A stretch of DNA of 64,000 nucleotides from Rouxiella sp. WC2420 (GCF_041200025.1 NZ_CP165628.1:1116001-1180000); one strand, 5' to 3'. Numbered from the stretch's first letter, positions 27,736-41,358 are shown. Translations and numbers: made by a program. Notes: generated by a model not told the origin, from the letters alone.

Positions 27736-29159
27736 GGCCTCGTTGGTGCCCTCTCAATGTGCGGCGAATTTCCCTCACCACTCGGCTTTCACTGATTTTT
27801 GCGCTGTTGTCTTTTGTCGTCATCGCGCTGGTCGGTTTTACGCTTTATAACACACTCGAAAAGCAGATTAGTATTCGCGATGATGGCGCGTTGTTGACTC
27901 GCGTACAGCAGATCCGCACGCTGCTGCGTGATGAAGATGTCATCAATCTTATCCATGATAAACCTCAGCTTTTTGCCAATATGCTGGGTAATCACGAAGC
28001 TCTGTTGGTGGTGCGTTTTCCCGGGCAGCCGCCGCTGATTGAGGTCAATCCAGGGCACTCGCCGATACCCAATGTTCCCCCAGTTCCAGCCAATGAAGAT
28101 CTGACACTGGCTGCGGTTCAGCACAGTATGTCACGAGATGATACGCCGTTTATTTCAGTAGCCGCCTCAGCACAAACTTCTGATGCTCCGCACCAGCTTG
28201 AGATTATTAGTGGGCGTTTAATGACCGAGCGGACGCGCATTCTTGAAGTTTATCGCGAGCAGATTATATTGCTCGCGGCGGCGGCGGCAGTTTTGACTGC
28301 GTTAATGTCTTACTGGATTGCCCGTCGTGGATTGAGCCCGCTACAAAGGTTGGCCGGACAAACTGCATCGATTGGCATTCGCAATCTATCAGTCAGGATT
28401 GATAACACTCAGGCACCTCGAGAACTATTATCGCTGATCGACAGTTTTAACCAGATGCTCGATCGGCTTGAGATTAGCTTTACTCAACTCAGCCAGGTAT
28501 CTGCCGATATGGCGCATGACCTACGTACGCCGATTGGTAACTTATTGGGGCAAACCGAGGTGGCACTCAGCCAGCGGCGAACTGGGCAATACTATGAAAA
28601 ACTATTGGGGTCAAATTTTGAAGAGCTGATGCGGCTCTCGAAGATGACAGACAATATGCTGTTTCTAGCCCGCGCTGAAAATGCCGATCACGCTATTGAG
28701 CGTACTCAGCTCAAGTTAAGCGAAGAGTTTGAGCGAGTCAGTGAATATTTTGAAGGTCCTGCCGATGAACGAGATGTTCGACTGACAGTAAAGGCCGAAG
28801 GTGAGGTTTGGGCCGATGCTAATTTACTGCGTCGCGCGTTGGCTAATCTGTTAGCTAATGCGGTTCGCTATGCAGATTCAGGCAGCGAGATAGCGATACT
28901 GGCTGAGCAGGAGCCAACGGGAACAAGGATCCACGTTACGAATCTCGGGCCGACAATCGATCCCGAGCATCTTAATCGCCTGTTTGATCGCTTTTACCGA
29001 GCCGATGTTTCGCGAAATACTTCCGCGCATGCCAGTGGCTTGGGGCTGTCGATTGTTCGCAGTATCATGGGGCTGCATCAGGGAAATTGGCAGGTCACCA
29101 GCAATGAAAGAGTCACACGCTTCACTCTGTTTTTCCCAGATAAACAAGCCGGTAAATAA
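27732..29159 (+). CDS. Heavy-metal-type sensor histidine kinase, CusS-like
   Basis: 475 residues: TM1 (~20-42), periplasmic sensor (~43-175), TM2 (~180-200), HAMP (~200-255), HisKA with H-box [13 protein letters not shown] (~263), HATPase with N-box [12 protein letters not shown] and G-box ASGLGLSIV. It phosphorylates the CusR-like regulator encoded just upstream. Signal unknown. Confidence 0.9.
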   Translation: MRPRWCPLNVRRISLTTRLSLIFALLSFVVIALVGFTLYNTLEKQISIRDDGALLTRVQQIRTLLRDEDVINLIHDKPQLFANMLGNHEALLVVRFPGQPPLIEVNPGHSPIPNVPPVPANEDLTLAAVQHSMSRDDTPFISVAASAQTSDAPHQLEIISGRLMTERTRILEVYREQIILLAAAAAVLTALMSYWIARRGLSPLQRLAGQTASIGIRNLSVRIDNTQAPRELLSLIDSFNQMLDRLEISFTQLSQVSADMAHDLRTPIGNLLGQTEVALSQRRTGQYYEKLLGSNFEELMRLSKMTDNMLFLARAENADHAIERTQLKLSEEFERVSEYFEGPADERDVRLTVKAEGEVWADANLLRRALANLLANAVRYADSGSEIAILAEQEPTGTRIHVTNLGPTIDPEHLNRLFDRFYRADVSRNTSAHASGLGLSIVRSIMGLHQGNWQVTSNERVTRFTLFFPDKQAGK

Positions 29160-29329
29160 CTTTAACAGGCTACTGGTAAGGCAACGGATTGCTCTGAATA
29201 ATGCCTTTAGACTGTGACCAACTTCGCAATAATGGTAATAAGCGACTAACCTTAAAATATAAGTTTTTAGCAATGGTATGAAGACAGAACTGCCATTATC
29301 GTTTCTTATTTAAATATCGCGGAGTTGAC

Positions 29330-30310
29330 ATGTTGTACTCAGATGATTCAGAAATTAATAAAAGAAATTACGGTATTATTGCCGTCGATAAGCAAGGTGG
29401 TAAAGTTTTATTCCTTAACGCAGACACGCTAAAGGTCGAAAAAACTTTAACCGGTTTCCCACCTAATCCTCATGAGTTGCTTATTATTCCACAGCATAAC
29501 AAAGCGTATGTTCCGATATTTGGTGACGGGATCCATGGCGATAATCCGCATCCCCAGCATCAGATTGCCGTGATAGATCTCAGCAAACGCGAACTTAGCG
29601 GCTTTATTGATCTTAGCCCACTGGAATCCCCGCATACCGGTCGATTAGGCAACGACGGTAAGGTTTATTTATGCTGTGAAAACAGTGCCACCATTGTGGT
29701 AATCGATCCGGTGACGGATAAAATAGTCCGAGAAATTAAGGTTCCCTCTACTAATACTCATCGCCTGAGTATCACCCCGCAGGGCGATAAACTGTTCACC
29801 GATAATGAGGAGGATGCCAGCGTAACAGTGGTTGAATTAGCCGATAATAAAGGAAAAGTAATTGATAATATTGCCATGCCGGGCGCCGTTAATGGCATTG
29901 CTGCAGCTCCTCATAGCAGGTCAATAATAACCAGTAACGCTGACAAGCCTGAGCTGATTGTTATTAATAGCAAAACACATAAAATTATAAAAAACATTCC
30001 TCTACGTGGGCATAAAAAAGGCGCGCAAATCGTCCGCTTTAGCCAGGGAGGTGAGTTTTTAATTGCAATTGGCGATCAGGAACCAGTGGCTACCTTATTC
30101 GACCGGGAGCTTAACGAAATTGCCTGCTTTAGCGTGGGCAATAAACCGATGGATGGCTGCTTCAGCCCGGATAATAAACGGCTGCTGATTGCTAATGAAA
30201 AAGACGGGACAGTAAGTATCATCGATATTGCTCAACGCAAGGTAATCGCTACCCCTAAAGTGGGTGTCGGCTGTGAAGTATTGAGCTATTACTCCGAGCT
30301 GGCGGCTTAA
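29330..30310 (+). CDS. YVTN-type beta-propeller protein, cytoplasmic
   Basis: 326 residues with repeated blades of the pattern xxVVIDPVTDKIVREIKVP, HRLSITPQGDKLFT, CFSPDNKRLLIANEKDGTVSIID. Relatives are called YVTN or lactonase-like propellers. Unlike many, no signal peptide is present, so it is cytoplasmic. Catalytic function is not established. GCGGAGTTGAC precedes the ATG. Confidence 0.78.
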   Translation: MLYSDDSEINKRNYGIIAVDKQGGKVLFLNADTLKVEKTLTGFPPNPHELLIIPQHNKAYVPIFGDGIHGDNPHPQHQIAVIDLSKRELSGFIDLSPLESPHTGRLGNDGKVYLCCENSATIVVIDPVTDKIVREIKVPSTNTHRLSITPQGDKLFTDNEEDASVTVVELADNKGKVIDNIAMPGAVNGIAAAPHSRSIITSNADKPELIVINSKTHKIIKNIPLRGHKKGAQIVRFSQGGEFLIAIGDQEPVATLFDRELNEIACFSVGNKPMDGCFSPDNKRLLIANEKDGTVSIIDIAQRKVIATPKVGVGCEVLSYYSELAA

Positions 30311-30400
30311 TCTGTGTAACCTGCGAGATAAAAGCTGGTTGTTGTGGGTTAATCTGTGAATAATTGAAGCATTAGATTGATTTGATTATTCAGGGACCCG

Positions 30401-31540
30401 ATGACGCCTAACATTGCCGTATTACCTTTCACCACTTCGCGGCCGAAGCTTTTTAAGCAAAAGTTTCAGGCTGTGCCATTGGCTGGCATGCTGCTACTGA
30501 CATTGTTAGCAGGTTGCAGCTCACATAAAGCGCCTGTAAGTAACAAAAGTCCGCAGGAAGTTCGTGCTGATATTGCCAGCCTGATGCCACCCTATGTATC
30601 TGACAAGCAGGGTTGGGCCAAGGATATCAGTACGGCTTTTAGTGCGCAGGATATTGATCCTTCAAAAGAAAACATCTGTGCCGTTTTGGCGGTAACCGAG
30701 CAGGAATCTAATTTCAACGTCAATGCGCCGATCCCCGGACTCGGCAAGATCGCCTGGAAAGAGATCGATCGTCGAGCGGGTGAGGTGCATATCCCGGCAT
30801 TCGTGGTGCATACCGCCCTGAAAATCAATTCCCCTAACGGTAAATCTTACAGCGATCGTCTGGATAACGTCCGTAGCGAAAAAGAGTTAAGTGCGATATT
30901 CGATGATTTCATTGGCATGGTACCGATGGGTCAACAACTGTTTGGTAACCTGAATCCGGTGCACACTGGTGGTCCAATGCAGGTCAGCATTGCTTTTGCC
31001 GAGAGCAAAGCCCGTGGTTATCCTTATAAAATCGACGGCACCGTCCGTCAGGAAGTTTTTACCCGTCGCGGCGGTGTGTACTTTGGTATCGCTCATTTGT
31101 TGGGATATCCGACACATTACACCGAGCCTCTTTACCGCTTTGTGGATTACAACGCAGGTTTTTATGCCAGTCGCAACGCGGCCTTCCAGCAGCAAGTACA
31201 CCGTTTGACTGGCGTCCCGCTAGCATTGGACGGCGATGTAGTCAGCTATAGCGACACGCCGGGGAAAACTGAGATGGCGGTGCGAAAATTGGGTAAAAGG
31301 CTGGATCTCAGTGACTCGGAGATATCACGAGATTTGAAGCAGGGAGAGTCGATTGATTTCGAGCAAACCCCGACCTGGAAACAGGTCTTTGCTTTAGCAG
31401 ATAAAACGGCTGGCAAGCCAGTACCGCGTGAAATGCTGCCGGGAATTGAACTTAACAGCCCGAAAATTACACGTAATCTGACGACAGCCTGGTTTGCCCA
31501 GCGGGTCGATCAGCGTCGTGAACGTTGTCTGTCGCGCTAG
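30401..31540 (+). CDS. DUF1615-family lipoprotein
   Basis: 379 residues. The N-terminal hydrophobic stretch ends in the lipobox LLAGC (Cys near 39), so this is a membrane-anchored lipoprotein. The segments AVLAVTEQESNFNVNAP and GGPMQVSIAFAESKARGYPY resemble lytic-transglycosylase-like active-site regions (Glu, GPMQV). Matches the DUF1615 pattern known from enterobacteria; activity untested. Confidence 0.82.
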   Translation: MTPNIAVLPFTTSRPKLFKQKFQAVPLAGMLLLTLLAGCSSHKAPVSNKSPQEVRADIASLMPPYVSDKQGWAKDISTAFSAQDIDPSKENICAVLAVTEQESNFNVNAPIPGLGKIAWKEIDRRAGEVHIPAFVVHTALKINSPNGKSYSDRLDNVRSEKELSAIFDDFIGMVPMGQQLFGNLNPVHTGGPMQVSIAFAESKARGYPYKIDGTVRQEVFTRRGGVYFGIAHLLGYPTHYTEPLYRFVDYNAGFYASRNAAFQQQVHRLTGVPLALDGDVVSYSDTPGKTEMAVRKLGKRLDLSDSEISRDLKQGESIDFEQTPTWKQVFALADKTAGKPVPREMLPGIELNSPKITRNLTTAWFAQRVDQRRERCLSR

Positions 31541-31549
31541 CCTGAAAGC

Positions 31550-31583
31550 GACTATCCTGCACGATTGTCAATGCAGGATAGTC
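31550..31583. terminator. Long perfect hairpin between convergent genes
   Basis: 12-bp perfect stem GACTATCCTGCA-N10-TGCAGGATAGTC between the stops of the DUF1615 gene and the minus-strand gene. No T tract follows, so termination is likely but not certain. Confidence 0.6.
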
Positions 31584-31599
31584 TCGCCGAGCCGCGCTT

Positions 31600-31869
31600 T
31601 TACAGTACGGTTGGCAGCAGTGACGAAACGCAGTTCAGAACATCTGTGCGGAATTTCTTTGATGCTTCTTCCATTTCGCTGGCGTTCAGCGCTTCTTTTT
31701 CACGTTCAACGAAGGTTTTAACCCCTGTCGTGAAGCTATTTTCAAACTTTGTGTTCATCGTGTTGCCTACGCTGCCAAATAAAATGCGCATTGCCGACAC
31801 TTGAACCAACAGTTCGCGGTTAACGCGTTCCAGTTGATCGATTCTTTGGGATAAATTTTCTTCGCTCAT
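31600..31869 (-). CDS. Small coiled-coil hypothetical protein
   Basis: 89 residues beginning MSEENLSQRIDQLERVNREL, with an N-terminal heptad-like coiled coil and a basic/acidic helical C-terminus (FVEREKEALNASEMEEASKK). Not recognised. The ATG at 31869 follows AGGAGGCTGAA, a near-perfect ribosome site, so the 57-codon longer frame is rejected. Confidence 0.75.
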   Translation of the reverse strand: MSEENLSQRIDQLERVNRELLVQVSAMRILFGSVGNTMNTKFENSFTTGVKTFVEREKEALNASEMEEASKKFRTDVLNCVSSLLPTVL

Positions 31870-31920
31870 TTCAGCCTCCTGTTTAAAACAGGCAAACCCT
31901 AACTCAATTTCAGCCAATAA

Positions 31921-32913
<993 letters not shown>

Positions 32914-33002
32914 TTCGAGATATTGCTCACAAATTTTTAATACCGATTAAACACGGCCTTGAGTAAACCCCTGTAGCAGGGCATTCTGCAAATCAGAGCT
33001 TA

Positions 33003-33030
33003 GGATTGTTACTGGTAAGCAGGCAAAACC
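33003..33030 (+). promoter_or_regulatory. RAT (ribonucleic antiterminator) site of the bgl operon
   Basis: GGATTGTTACTG-N4-GCAGGCAAAACC is almost exactly the bgl RAT consensus. Its 3' end shares AAAACC with the terminator stem, so BglG binding excludes the terminator. Confidence 0.93.
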
Positions 33031-33095
33031 TAAACCGATTTTTTTGTTATGGCGCTTTTAGGCCCGTAACCAAAAATCGGTTTAGGTTTTTTTTT
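33026..33095 (+). terminator. BglG-controlled terminator between bglG and bglF
   Basis: Long stem AAAACCTAAACCGATTTTT paired with AAAAATCGGTTTAGGTTTT, then T9. The 5' arm overlaps the RAT site. Confidence 0.93.
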
Positions 33096-33102
33096 GGCCT
33101 GA

Positions 33103-36519
<3,417 letters not shown>

Positions 36520-36542
36520 AGTAATCCGGAAAATTGTGTGAT

Positions 36543-36600
36543 AAAGGTACAGGGTTTGGCCCGCCGAGCAGCAGGTTGAACTCCGTACCTTTTGCGTTTT
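36543..36600 (+). terminator. Terminator after bglB
   Basis: Stem AAAGGTAC-A-GGGTT paired with AACTC-C-GTACCTTT around a ~22-nt loop, then TTGCGTTTT. Partial read-through into the racemase gene 20 bp later is possible. Confidence 0.6.
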
Positions 36601-36616
36601 AACCGGGGAAATAAGC

Positions 36617-37288
36617 ATGACAGAAAAATTACTCCAACAAGAAACCAAGGCGCGCGTGGCATTAATTCGCGTTGTGACCTCTGAGGACCAGAGTTTTCTG
36701 GATATTCATCAACAGCTGATTATTGCTGAACAGCCTGAATTGGCGATGACAACTTATTGCCTTGCGGATCAATATGATGGCATTCACGATGCCAAAACAT
36801 TAGAGCTGGCAGTGCCTAAGCTGGTTGCTCTGGGACTTGAGCTGCAAAAAAACTACGATATTCTGCTGGTAAGCTGCGCCTCGGATCCGGCGGTTAAACA
36901 GCTGCGCCAACTGCTGAGCATACCGGTCGTCGGGGCCGGACAAGCCTGTTGTGAGCAAGCGCTAACTGTTAGCCAAAGTGTCGGGGCAATTGGTATCGAA
37001 CCTCGAGCACCGGCAATATTCTACGAAGTTCTGCATGACCGGCTGCGCACCTATCGCCAGCCAAAGGGCGTGAACAATACGCACGATATCCATACCGAGG
37101 ATGGCAAAGCGGCTATTATCGAAGCGGTACTGGCCTGTGAGAAAGATGGGGCAAAAGTCATTGCTTTAGCTTGTACCGGCATGGCGACAACGGATGTGGC
37201 GGCGCTGGTGGCTCCTTATACTTCTATAGCGATAATAAACCCGGTGCTTGCTGCAGGACTGGCAGTAAAAAAATTGCTTAAGCGTTGA
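36617..37288 (+). CDS. Aspartate/glutamate/hydantoin racemase family protein
   Basis: 223 residues with the two catalytic-Cys motifs of the Asp/Glu racemase superfamily: LLVSCASDPAVK (near 93) and IALACTGMA (near 186). Family members racemise amino acids or hydantoins without PLP. It follows the bgl operon; the metabolic link to beta-glucosides is not obvious, so it may be a separate unit. GGGGAAATAAGC precedes the ATG. Confidence 0.82.
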   Translation: MTEKLLQQETKARVALIRVVTSEDQSFLDIHQQLIIAEQPELAMTTYCLADQYDGIHDAKTLELAVPKLVALGLELQKNYDILLVSCASDPAVKQLRQLLSIPVVGAGQACCEQALTVSQSVGAIGIEPRAPAIFYEVLHDRLRTYRQPKGVNNTHDIHTEDGKAAIIEAVLACEKDGAKVIALACTGMATTDVAALVAPYTSIAIINPVLAAGLAVKKLLKR

Positions 37289-37341
37289 GTGCTGTTTTCA
37301 TCAGGCTGAAGTGATAATAATGTAGGTTACTATTAGCAGAG

Positions 37342-37360
37342 CAAGAATTGTTAATTCTTG
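37342..37360. promoter_or_regulatory. Inverted repeat upstream of candidate sRNA
   Basis: Perfect CAAGAATT-GTT-AATTCTTG, directly upstream of a -10-like TATTAT at 37375-37380. Candidate operator. Confidence 0.4.
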
Positions 37361-37395
37361 TTCCGACAAAAGCGTATTATCACTTCATCGCCTTG

Positions 37396-37449
37396 CAGAG
37401 CTAACACCGTTTAAAACGAGTGCCGGAGATAAGCGCCGGGAAAGGGGAT
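37396..37449 (+). repeat. Dispersed structured repeat, copy 2
   Basis: Shares CAGAGCTAAC, CCGTT and the block from CGAG to GCGCCGG with 9246-9298. Outer stem weaker here (CCTT/AAGG). Confidence 0.6.
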
Positions 37450-37455
37450 AAATAG

Positions 37456-37484
37456 AAAGCCCTGTCTGATCAACAGGGCTTTTT
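37456..37484 (+). terminator. Terminator of candidate sRNA
   Basis: Stem AAAGCCCTGT-N7-ACAGGGCT followed by TTTT. Confidence 0.8.
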
Positions 37485-37548
37485 GCCGTCTGTAGTTTAC
37501 TAAAATTACTCTGAACAGAAAGGGCTCGGTTTTCACTGGAAAGCAGGC

Positions 37549-37574
37549 AAAAAAAAGCCCGCTCAGAGGCGGGC
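37549..37574 (-). terminator. Strong minus-strand terminator
   Basis: GCCCGC-CTCTGA-GCGGGC (minus sense) followed by eight T. Confidence 0.9.
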
Positions 37575-37590
37575 AAATAACAGGGGTACT

Positions 37591-37663
37591 ACAGGGTTTC
37601 TACACAACAGGGTTTCTAAACAACAGGGTTTCTAAACAACAGGGTTCTTACAGGGTTCTACAG
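37591..37663. repeat. Tandem repeat, 16-bp unit
   Basis: Three units ACAGGGTTTCTAMACA in direct succession (37591-37638; first differs at one base), then shortened ~11-bp units ACAGGGTTCTT/ACAGGGTTCT. No spacers, so not CRISPR. Confidence 0.9.
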
Positions 37664-37798
37664 ATTTACACAGGGACATCACTTTCTCTCGATGGGTTTA
37701 AGATACCAAAGCCAATGTATGGTTTTGTCATCGTCAGGTAAGTTTTAGAATCGATGTGTAAAGCGCCGTCTTACCTTCCAACATTTGTATTAGCGATT

Positions 37799-37826
37799 AA
37801 AAAAGGCTTACTTTTCAGGGTAAGCC
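37799..37826 (-). terminator. Terminator of sdaC
   Basis: GGCTTAC-N8-GTAAGCC with a run of six T on the minus strand, 40 bp past the sdaC stop. Confidence 0.9.
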
Positions 37827-37865
37827 TCGAGTAACCAGCCGCGACTATGCAGCAGTGGTAATTGA

Positions 37866-39158
37866 TCAGCCGAACAGGCTATAAACAATTGCCGACATCG
37901 CAACTAAACCCACAATAACAATGAAACCGTTGCTGATATGGCCGCTGTATTTTCTCATTGCCGGAACTTTGCGAATTGCATACATCGGCATGAGGAAAAG
38001 CAACATGGCGATAATTGGGCCGCCCAGGGTTTCAATCATTCCTAAAATGCTTGGATTCAAGGTAGAGATGGCCCAGGTCGAAACCAGCATAAATACTGCG
38101 GTTATGCGGTTCATTTTCGGCAGAGAAATGTTTTTGCCACGGCTGCGCAGCGATTGGCTCACGATACCGTTAAAACCTTCGCGAGCACCCAGGTAATGAC
38201 CCAGAAACGACTTGGTAATGGCGATAAAGGCAATCACTGGCGCGATATAGGCAATTACCGGTGTTTGGAAATGGTTGGCCAGATAGGACAGAATCGAGAT
38301 GTTCTGATTTTTGGCCTCCATCAGGTCCGCCGGGGAGAGGCTCAGCACGCAGCTGAACACGAAGAACATCACCGTTACAACCATCATCAAAGTACTGAAG
38401 GTCAGGATTTTAGAGCATTTTTTCTCGGCATCGTCGCCATATTCTTTACGTTTTGCGACGGCAAATGATGAGATAATTGGCGAATGGTTAAACGAGAAAA
38501 CCATCACTGGAATAACCAGCCACAGGGTCATCAGCATGCCATTACCAGTACCTCCAGTTGCCGCTGGAGCGTGCTCAAAAATAGAGGCATTCCAGTGCGG
38601 AATAAGGTAAAGCGCTAACGCCATCAGCACAACAACAAATGGATAAACAAGAACACTCATTGTTTTAACAATAAGGTGCTCACCAAAGTGAACCAGTGTC
38701 ATTAATGCCAGAATCAGCACTAGCGCTAATATCGCTCGCGGTGGAGCAGGCAGATGCATTTGATGGGTGATGAAACTTTCGACAGTGTTGGTAATAGCTA
38801 CGCTATAAACCAATAATATCGGGAAAATAGCGAAGAAATAGAGCAAGGTAATTAGTTTACCTGCGGTAATACCGAAATGTTCTTCTACAACGTCGGTAAT
38901 ATTCTGCCCTGCATTCTTCCCGGACAATACGAAGCGTGTTAGTCCACGGTGGGCATAAAATGTCATGGGGAATGCAAGAATAACCATGATAATCAGCGGG
39001 ATAAGTCCACCAATCCCAGCATTAATTGGCAAAAACAGCACGCCCGCGCCTATTGCCGTTCCGTACAGTCCCAGCATCCATGTGGTATCCGTTTTGCGCC
39101 ATGCACCTGTTTCGTCGGTATTTTCCGTGGCAAGTACGTCAACTTGAGAATTACTCAT
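37866..39158 (-). CDS. sdaC: Serine:H+ symporter SdaC
   Basis: 430-residue, 11-12-TM HAAAP-family transporter importing L-serine with protons. Very close to E. coli SdaC: AWRKTDTTWMLGLYGTAIGA, SFNHSPIISSFAVAKR, TKSFLGHYLGAREGFNG, LNPSILGMIETLGGPIIAM. The usual partner sdaB is not adjacent here. The ATG at 39158 follows AGAGGTTTT. A CRP-like site upstream fits known CRP control. Confidence 0.95.
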   Translation of the reverse strand: MSNSQVDVLATENTDETGAWRKTDTTWMLGLYGTAIGAGVLFLPINAGIGGLIPLIIMVILAFPMTFYAHRGLTRFVLSGKNAGQNITDVVEEHFGITAGKLITLLYFFAIFPILLVYSVAITNTVESFITHQMHLPAPPRAILALVLILALMTLVHFGEHLIVKTMSVLVYPFVVVLMALALYLIPHWNASIFEHAPAATGGTGNGMLMTLWLVIPVMVFSFNHSPIISSFAVAKRKEYGDDAEKKCSKILTFSTLMMVVTVMFFVFSCVLSLSPADLMEAKNQNISILSYLANHFQTPVIAYIAPVIAFIAITKSFLGHYLGAREGFNGIVSQSLRSRGKNISLPKMNRITAVFMLVSTWAISTLNPSILGMIETLGGPIIAMLLFLMPMYAIRKVPAMRKYSGHISNGFIVIVGLVAMSAIVYSLFG

Positions 39159-39286
39159 AAAACCTCTGGTGAACAAAATTTAATCATCTCTTGCGAGAGA
39201 CTGAGTCACAATATTAAAAACTGGCATCATACTAATGAGACAGAATTTGGATAGCGGGATGATACTCACGAGCAGTATGAATGTCC

Positions 39287-39300
39287 GTGATTCTGATCAC
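39287..39300 (-). promoter_or_regulatory. CRP site upstream of sdaC
   Basis: Exact GTGAT-TCTG-ATCAC. With the minus-strand -10-like TATCAT at 39259-39264 its centre would be at about -41.5 (class II); an alternative -10, TATGAT at 39226-39231, would put it near -74. Confidence 0.65.
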
Positions 39301-39669
39301 CTATGGCTGAATATATGGCTAATTTCTTTCATGTTCGATAAAGATACGGGCTGCTGGTAAATATATAGATTAATCAAAATTTTATTCATTGCTCAGGCCA
39401 TGCTTAAAAATTCAGGCAAGAGAGTAGCATAATCCTTATTTCCCTTGAATTGCCAAGTTTCACTCTAAGATGAATATTATTAAATTAGATTTTTTAATTT
39501 CTTATAATGATGGCCATAGCGGCTGGAAATTTGATTTAAAACTCTGTTTCTCAACAGGTAGAAACTGCCTTATGGGCAATATTGGAATGCATTTGCGGAG
39601 TTAATAACGGTATTGATGGACCTGAATCAGTTAATCATTACTGATTCAGGATATGCAACTAATAGGTTG
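39301..39669. other. Intergenic region
   Basis: AT-rich DNA between the sdaC promoter and the small secreted-protein gene. A 44-codon + strand ORF (39470-39604) has no good ribosome site and is not called. Nothing else seen. Confidence 0.4.
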
Positions 39670-39924
39670 TTATTTAAACAGCTCGTTATTGCCGAAAAGC
39701 TTATTGCTGTTGCTGTTTTGGATACTGGTCAGGCAATGCGTCGCCGACTGGTGAGCCGGGCGCTGTGGTGAGGTCATCATATCGCGAGCATCCGCAACAT
39801 TGTTAAATGATGAATGCTCAACGCAAGGCTGTGAACTGGTGTTCATTGGAATTTCTGAAGCCTGTGTGCCGAATGCTGCGCCCGCAAGCACCATTGCTGC
39901 GAGTAGAACTTTACTGCTGGTCAT
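39670..39924 (-). CDS. Small secreted hypothetical protein
   Basis: 84 residues with a signal peptide (MTSSKVLLAAMVLAGAAFG, cleavage near QAS at 22) and a mature part rich in Ser, Asn and His with two Cys. Not recognised. The ATG at 39924 is taken because the signal peptide begins there; the ribosome site is weak. Confidence 0.55.
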   Translation of the reverse strand: MTSSKVLLAAMVLAGAAFGTQASEIPMNTSSQPCVEHSSFNNVADARDMMTSPQRPAHQSATHCLTSIQNSNSNKLFGNNELFK

Positions 39925-40040
39925 TTTAGGTATGTCCGAGAATCTTAAGGTTAACGCCTGTTCACCTGGCATGAGCTGGCCATGAGGTGTTGGGAGTTTG
40001 ATTGTCTGCTTGCTTGTGTAGAAGCTGTGAGGCTGGCAAT

Positions 40041-40066
40041 AAAAAACGGGAGCCATGGCTCCCGTT
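40041..40066 (-). terminator. Terminator of yhjX
   Basis: Stem AACGGGAGCC-AT-GGCTCCCGTT with six T following on the minus strand, 30 bp past the yhjX stop. Confidence 0.9.
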
Positions 40067-40095
40067 GATCATGCAGAAAGGATCAGAACAAGGGT

Positions 40096-41358
40096 CTACA
40101 CATGTTGGAGCGTATTTTGCTCCTCGATTTCTTTATTCGGTAGGCGAATCGTGGCAGAAATCGCGAGTGAGATAATTAATAGCACGGTAATGAAGCTAAA
40201 GGTTATGGCAAAGCCGCCAAAGATTGAGGCAATCAATGAGCCTAAAACACTGCCGACGCCAAACCCGAGATAAAGCAGGCCATAGTTCTTGGTCAGATTG
40301 TTAAGGCCGAAGAAATCGCTGACCAGTGAAGGATAGACGGTGATCGTGCCGCCAAAGCTAAAGGCTACGCAGGCTACGGAAACATAGAACGACGTTTCAT
40401 TCATATGAGTAAATAGCATAATACTCATGCCAATCAGAGAGATAACCTGGGCTAACGAGATCACTCGAATACGCGCCATTTTGTCTGAAAGCACGCCGAG
40501 AACCAGGCGACCGCTAAGATTGGCGATAGCAATAACGGTAACGGCGTTGGCAGCGGTCATCGCGCTGAGATGCACCAGGCCTTGGCCAATATCTTTGGCC
40601 ACCCCAATGACATACAGTCCGCTCATGCAGGCAGTCAAAAACATCAGCGCCAGCATCCAATACTGTGGGACGCGAATGGCTTCGGCCAGGCTGAAATCAC
40701 GCGGCTGCTCCTGGTGATTGTCAATCATTCTGGCTTGCTGTTTTGGTGCGTCGGTCATCATCAGGCCGCCGATAATCACCATCGTCATCGCTAACAAACC
40801 CCAGATAATAAAGGTATGTTCCAGCGTGCCGATGCTTAACAGGTAGCCACAGATAAACTTAAATCCCAGGCTGCCAAAACCGTAGGCGCCAATGGCACAG
40901 GCTGAAACTACGCCTTTGCGTTCCGGGAACCATTTTACGCAGTTCGAAAGGGACATCAGATAACCGGCACCATCGGCCAGTCCGACCAGCACGCCTGCGC
41001 TGAGGTAAAGCATGACGAGATTCGTCGAGTGGGCGGTGAGGAAGAATCCAACGGCCATCAATATGCCTGAGGCGATGGTGACTTTTTTTACCCCGAAGCG
41101 TTCCTGTAATTTACCGGCGACAGAAGAGGCTACGGCCAGGCCCAGGCTTAATAAACCGAATGAGAAGGCAACGCGGCTGATGGGTTCATCGAGTTTGGCG
41201 GAAAGCTGCCCGTTGAACAGGCTCCAGGTATAAACCGAGCCGAGTGCAAACATGGTGATAATGGTACCAAACAAGGTAAACCAGCGGGTGCGATTATGAT
41301 TGGGTATCGCAGCGCTTTGCTGGACGGCCGCTTTTTTAAGGCCTGATTTATCACTCAT
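40096..41358 (-). CDS. yhjX: OFA-family MFS transporter YhjX
   Basis: 420-residue, 12-TM transporter of the oxalate/formate antiporter group, closely matching E. coli YhjX (ITMFALGSVYTWSLFNGQLS, SVAGKLQERFGVKKVT, NCVKWFPERKG, LTACMSGLYVIGVAKDI), implicated in the response to extracellular pyruvate. The ATG at 41358 follows GGGAGAACCCACT. An upstream YpdB-type operator supports the assignment. Confidence 0.93.
   Translation of the reverse strand: MSDKSGLKKAAVQQSAAIPNHNRTRWFTLFGTIITMFALGSVYTWSLFNGQLSAKLDEPISRVAFSFGLLSLGLAVASSVAGKLQERFGVKKVTIASGILMAVGFFLTAHSTNLVMLYLSAGVLVGLADGAGYLMSLSNCVKWFPERKGVVSACAIGAYGFGSLGFKFICGYLLSIGTLEHTFIIWGLLAMTMVIIGGLMMTDAPKQQARMIDNHQEQPRDFSLAEAIRVPQYWMLALMFLTACMSGLYVIGVAKDIGQGLVHLSAMTAANAVTVIAIANLSGRLVLGVLSDKMARIRVISLAQVISLIGMSIMLFTHMNETSFYVSVACVAFSFGGTITVYPSLVSDFFGLNNLTKNYGLLYLGFGVGSVLGSLIASIFGGFAITFSFITVLLIISLAISATIRLPNKEIEEQNTLQHV

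Larger units (their letters stand above)
37387..37484 (+). ncRNA. Candidate small RNA containing structured repeat copy 2
   Basis: A -10-like TATTAT (37375-37380), the structured repeat (37396-37449) and a rho-independent terminator (37456-37484) lie in sequence with no ORF downstream. Compared with copy 1 at 9246-9298, one hairpin changes from CGTT-CAT-AGCG to CGTT-TAA-AACG, preserving pairing (GU to AU). Function unknown; a terminator-type riboswitch without downstream gene is an alternative. Confidence 0.45.
37549..37707 (-). ncRNA. Candidate small RNA with tandem 16-nt repeats
   Basis: Minus-strand, protein-free ~159-nt stretch ending in a strong terminator (37549-37574). Its body is a tandem array of TGTTTAGAAACCCTGT units. 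A possible promoter is TTACCT-N16-TACATT at 37741-37714. It lies past the sdaC terminator, so the second terminator needs its own transcript. The repeated CCCTGT word could base-pair with several targets. Confidence 0.45.

Noticed and set aside
37591..37663. Short tandem repeats considered as a CRISPR array
   Set aside because: The 16-bp units follow each other without spacers and there are no cas genes nearby.
39470..39604. 44-codon + strand ORF upstream of sdaC
   Set aside because: No adequate ribosome site and AT-rich random-like composition; conservation could not be tested.
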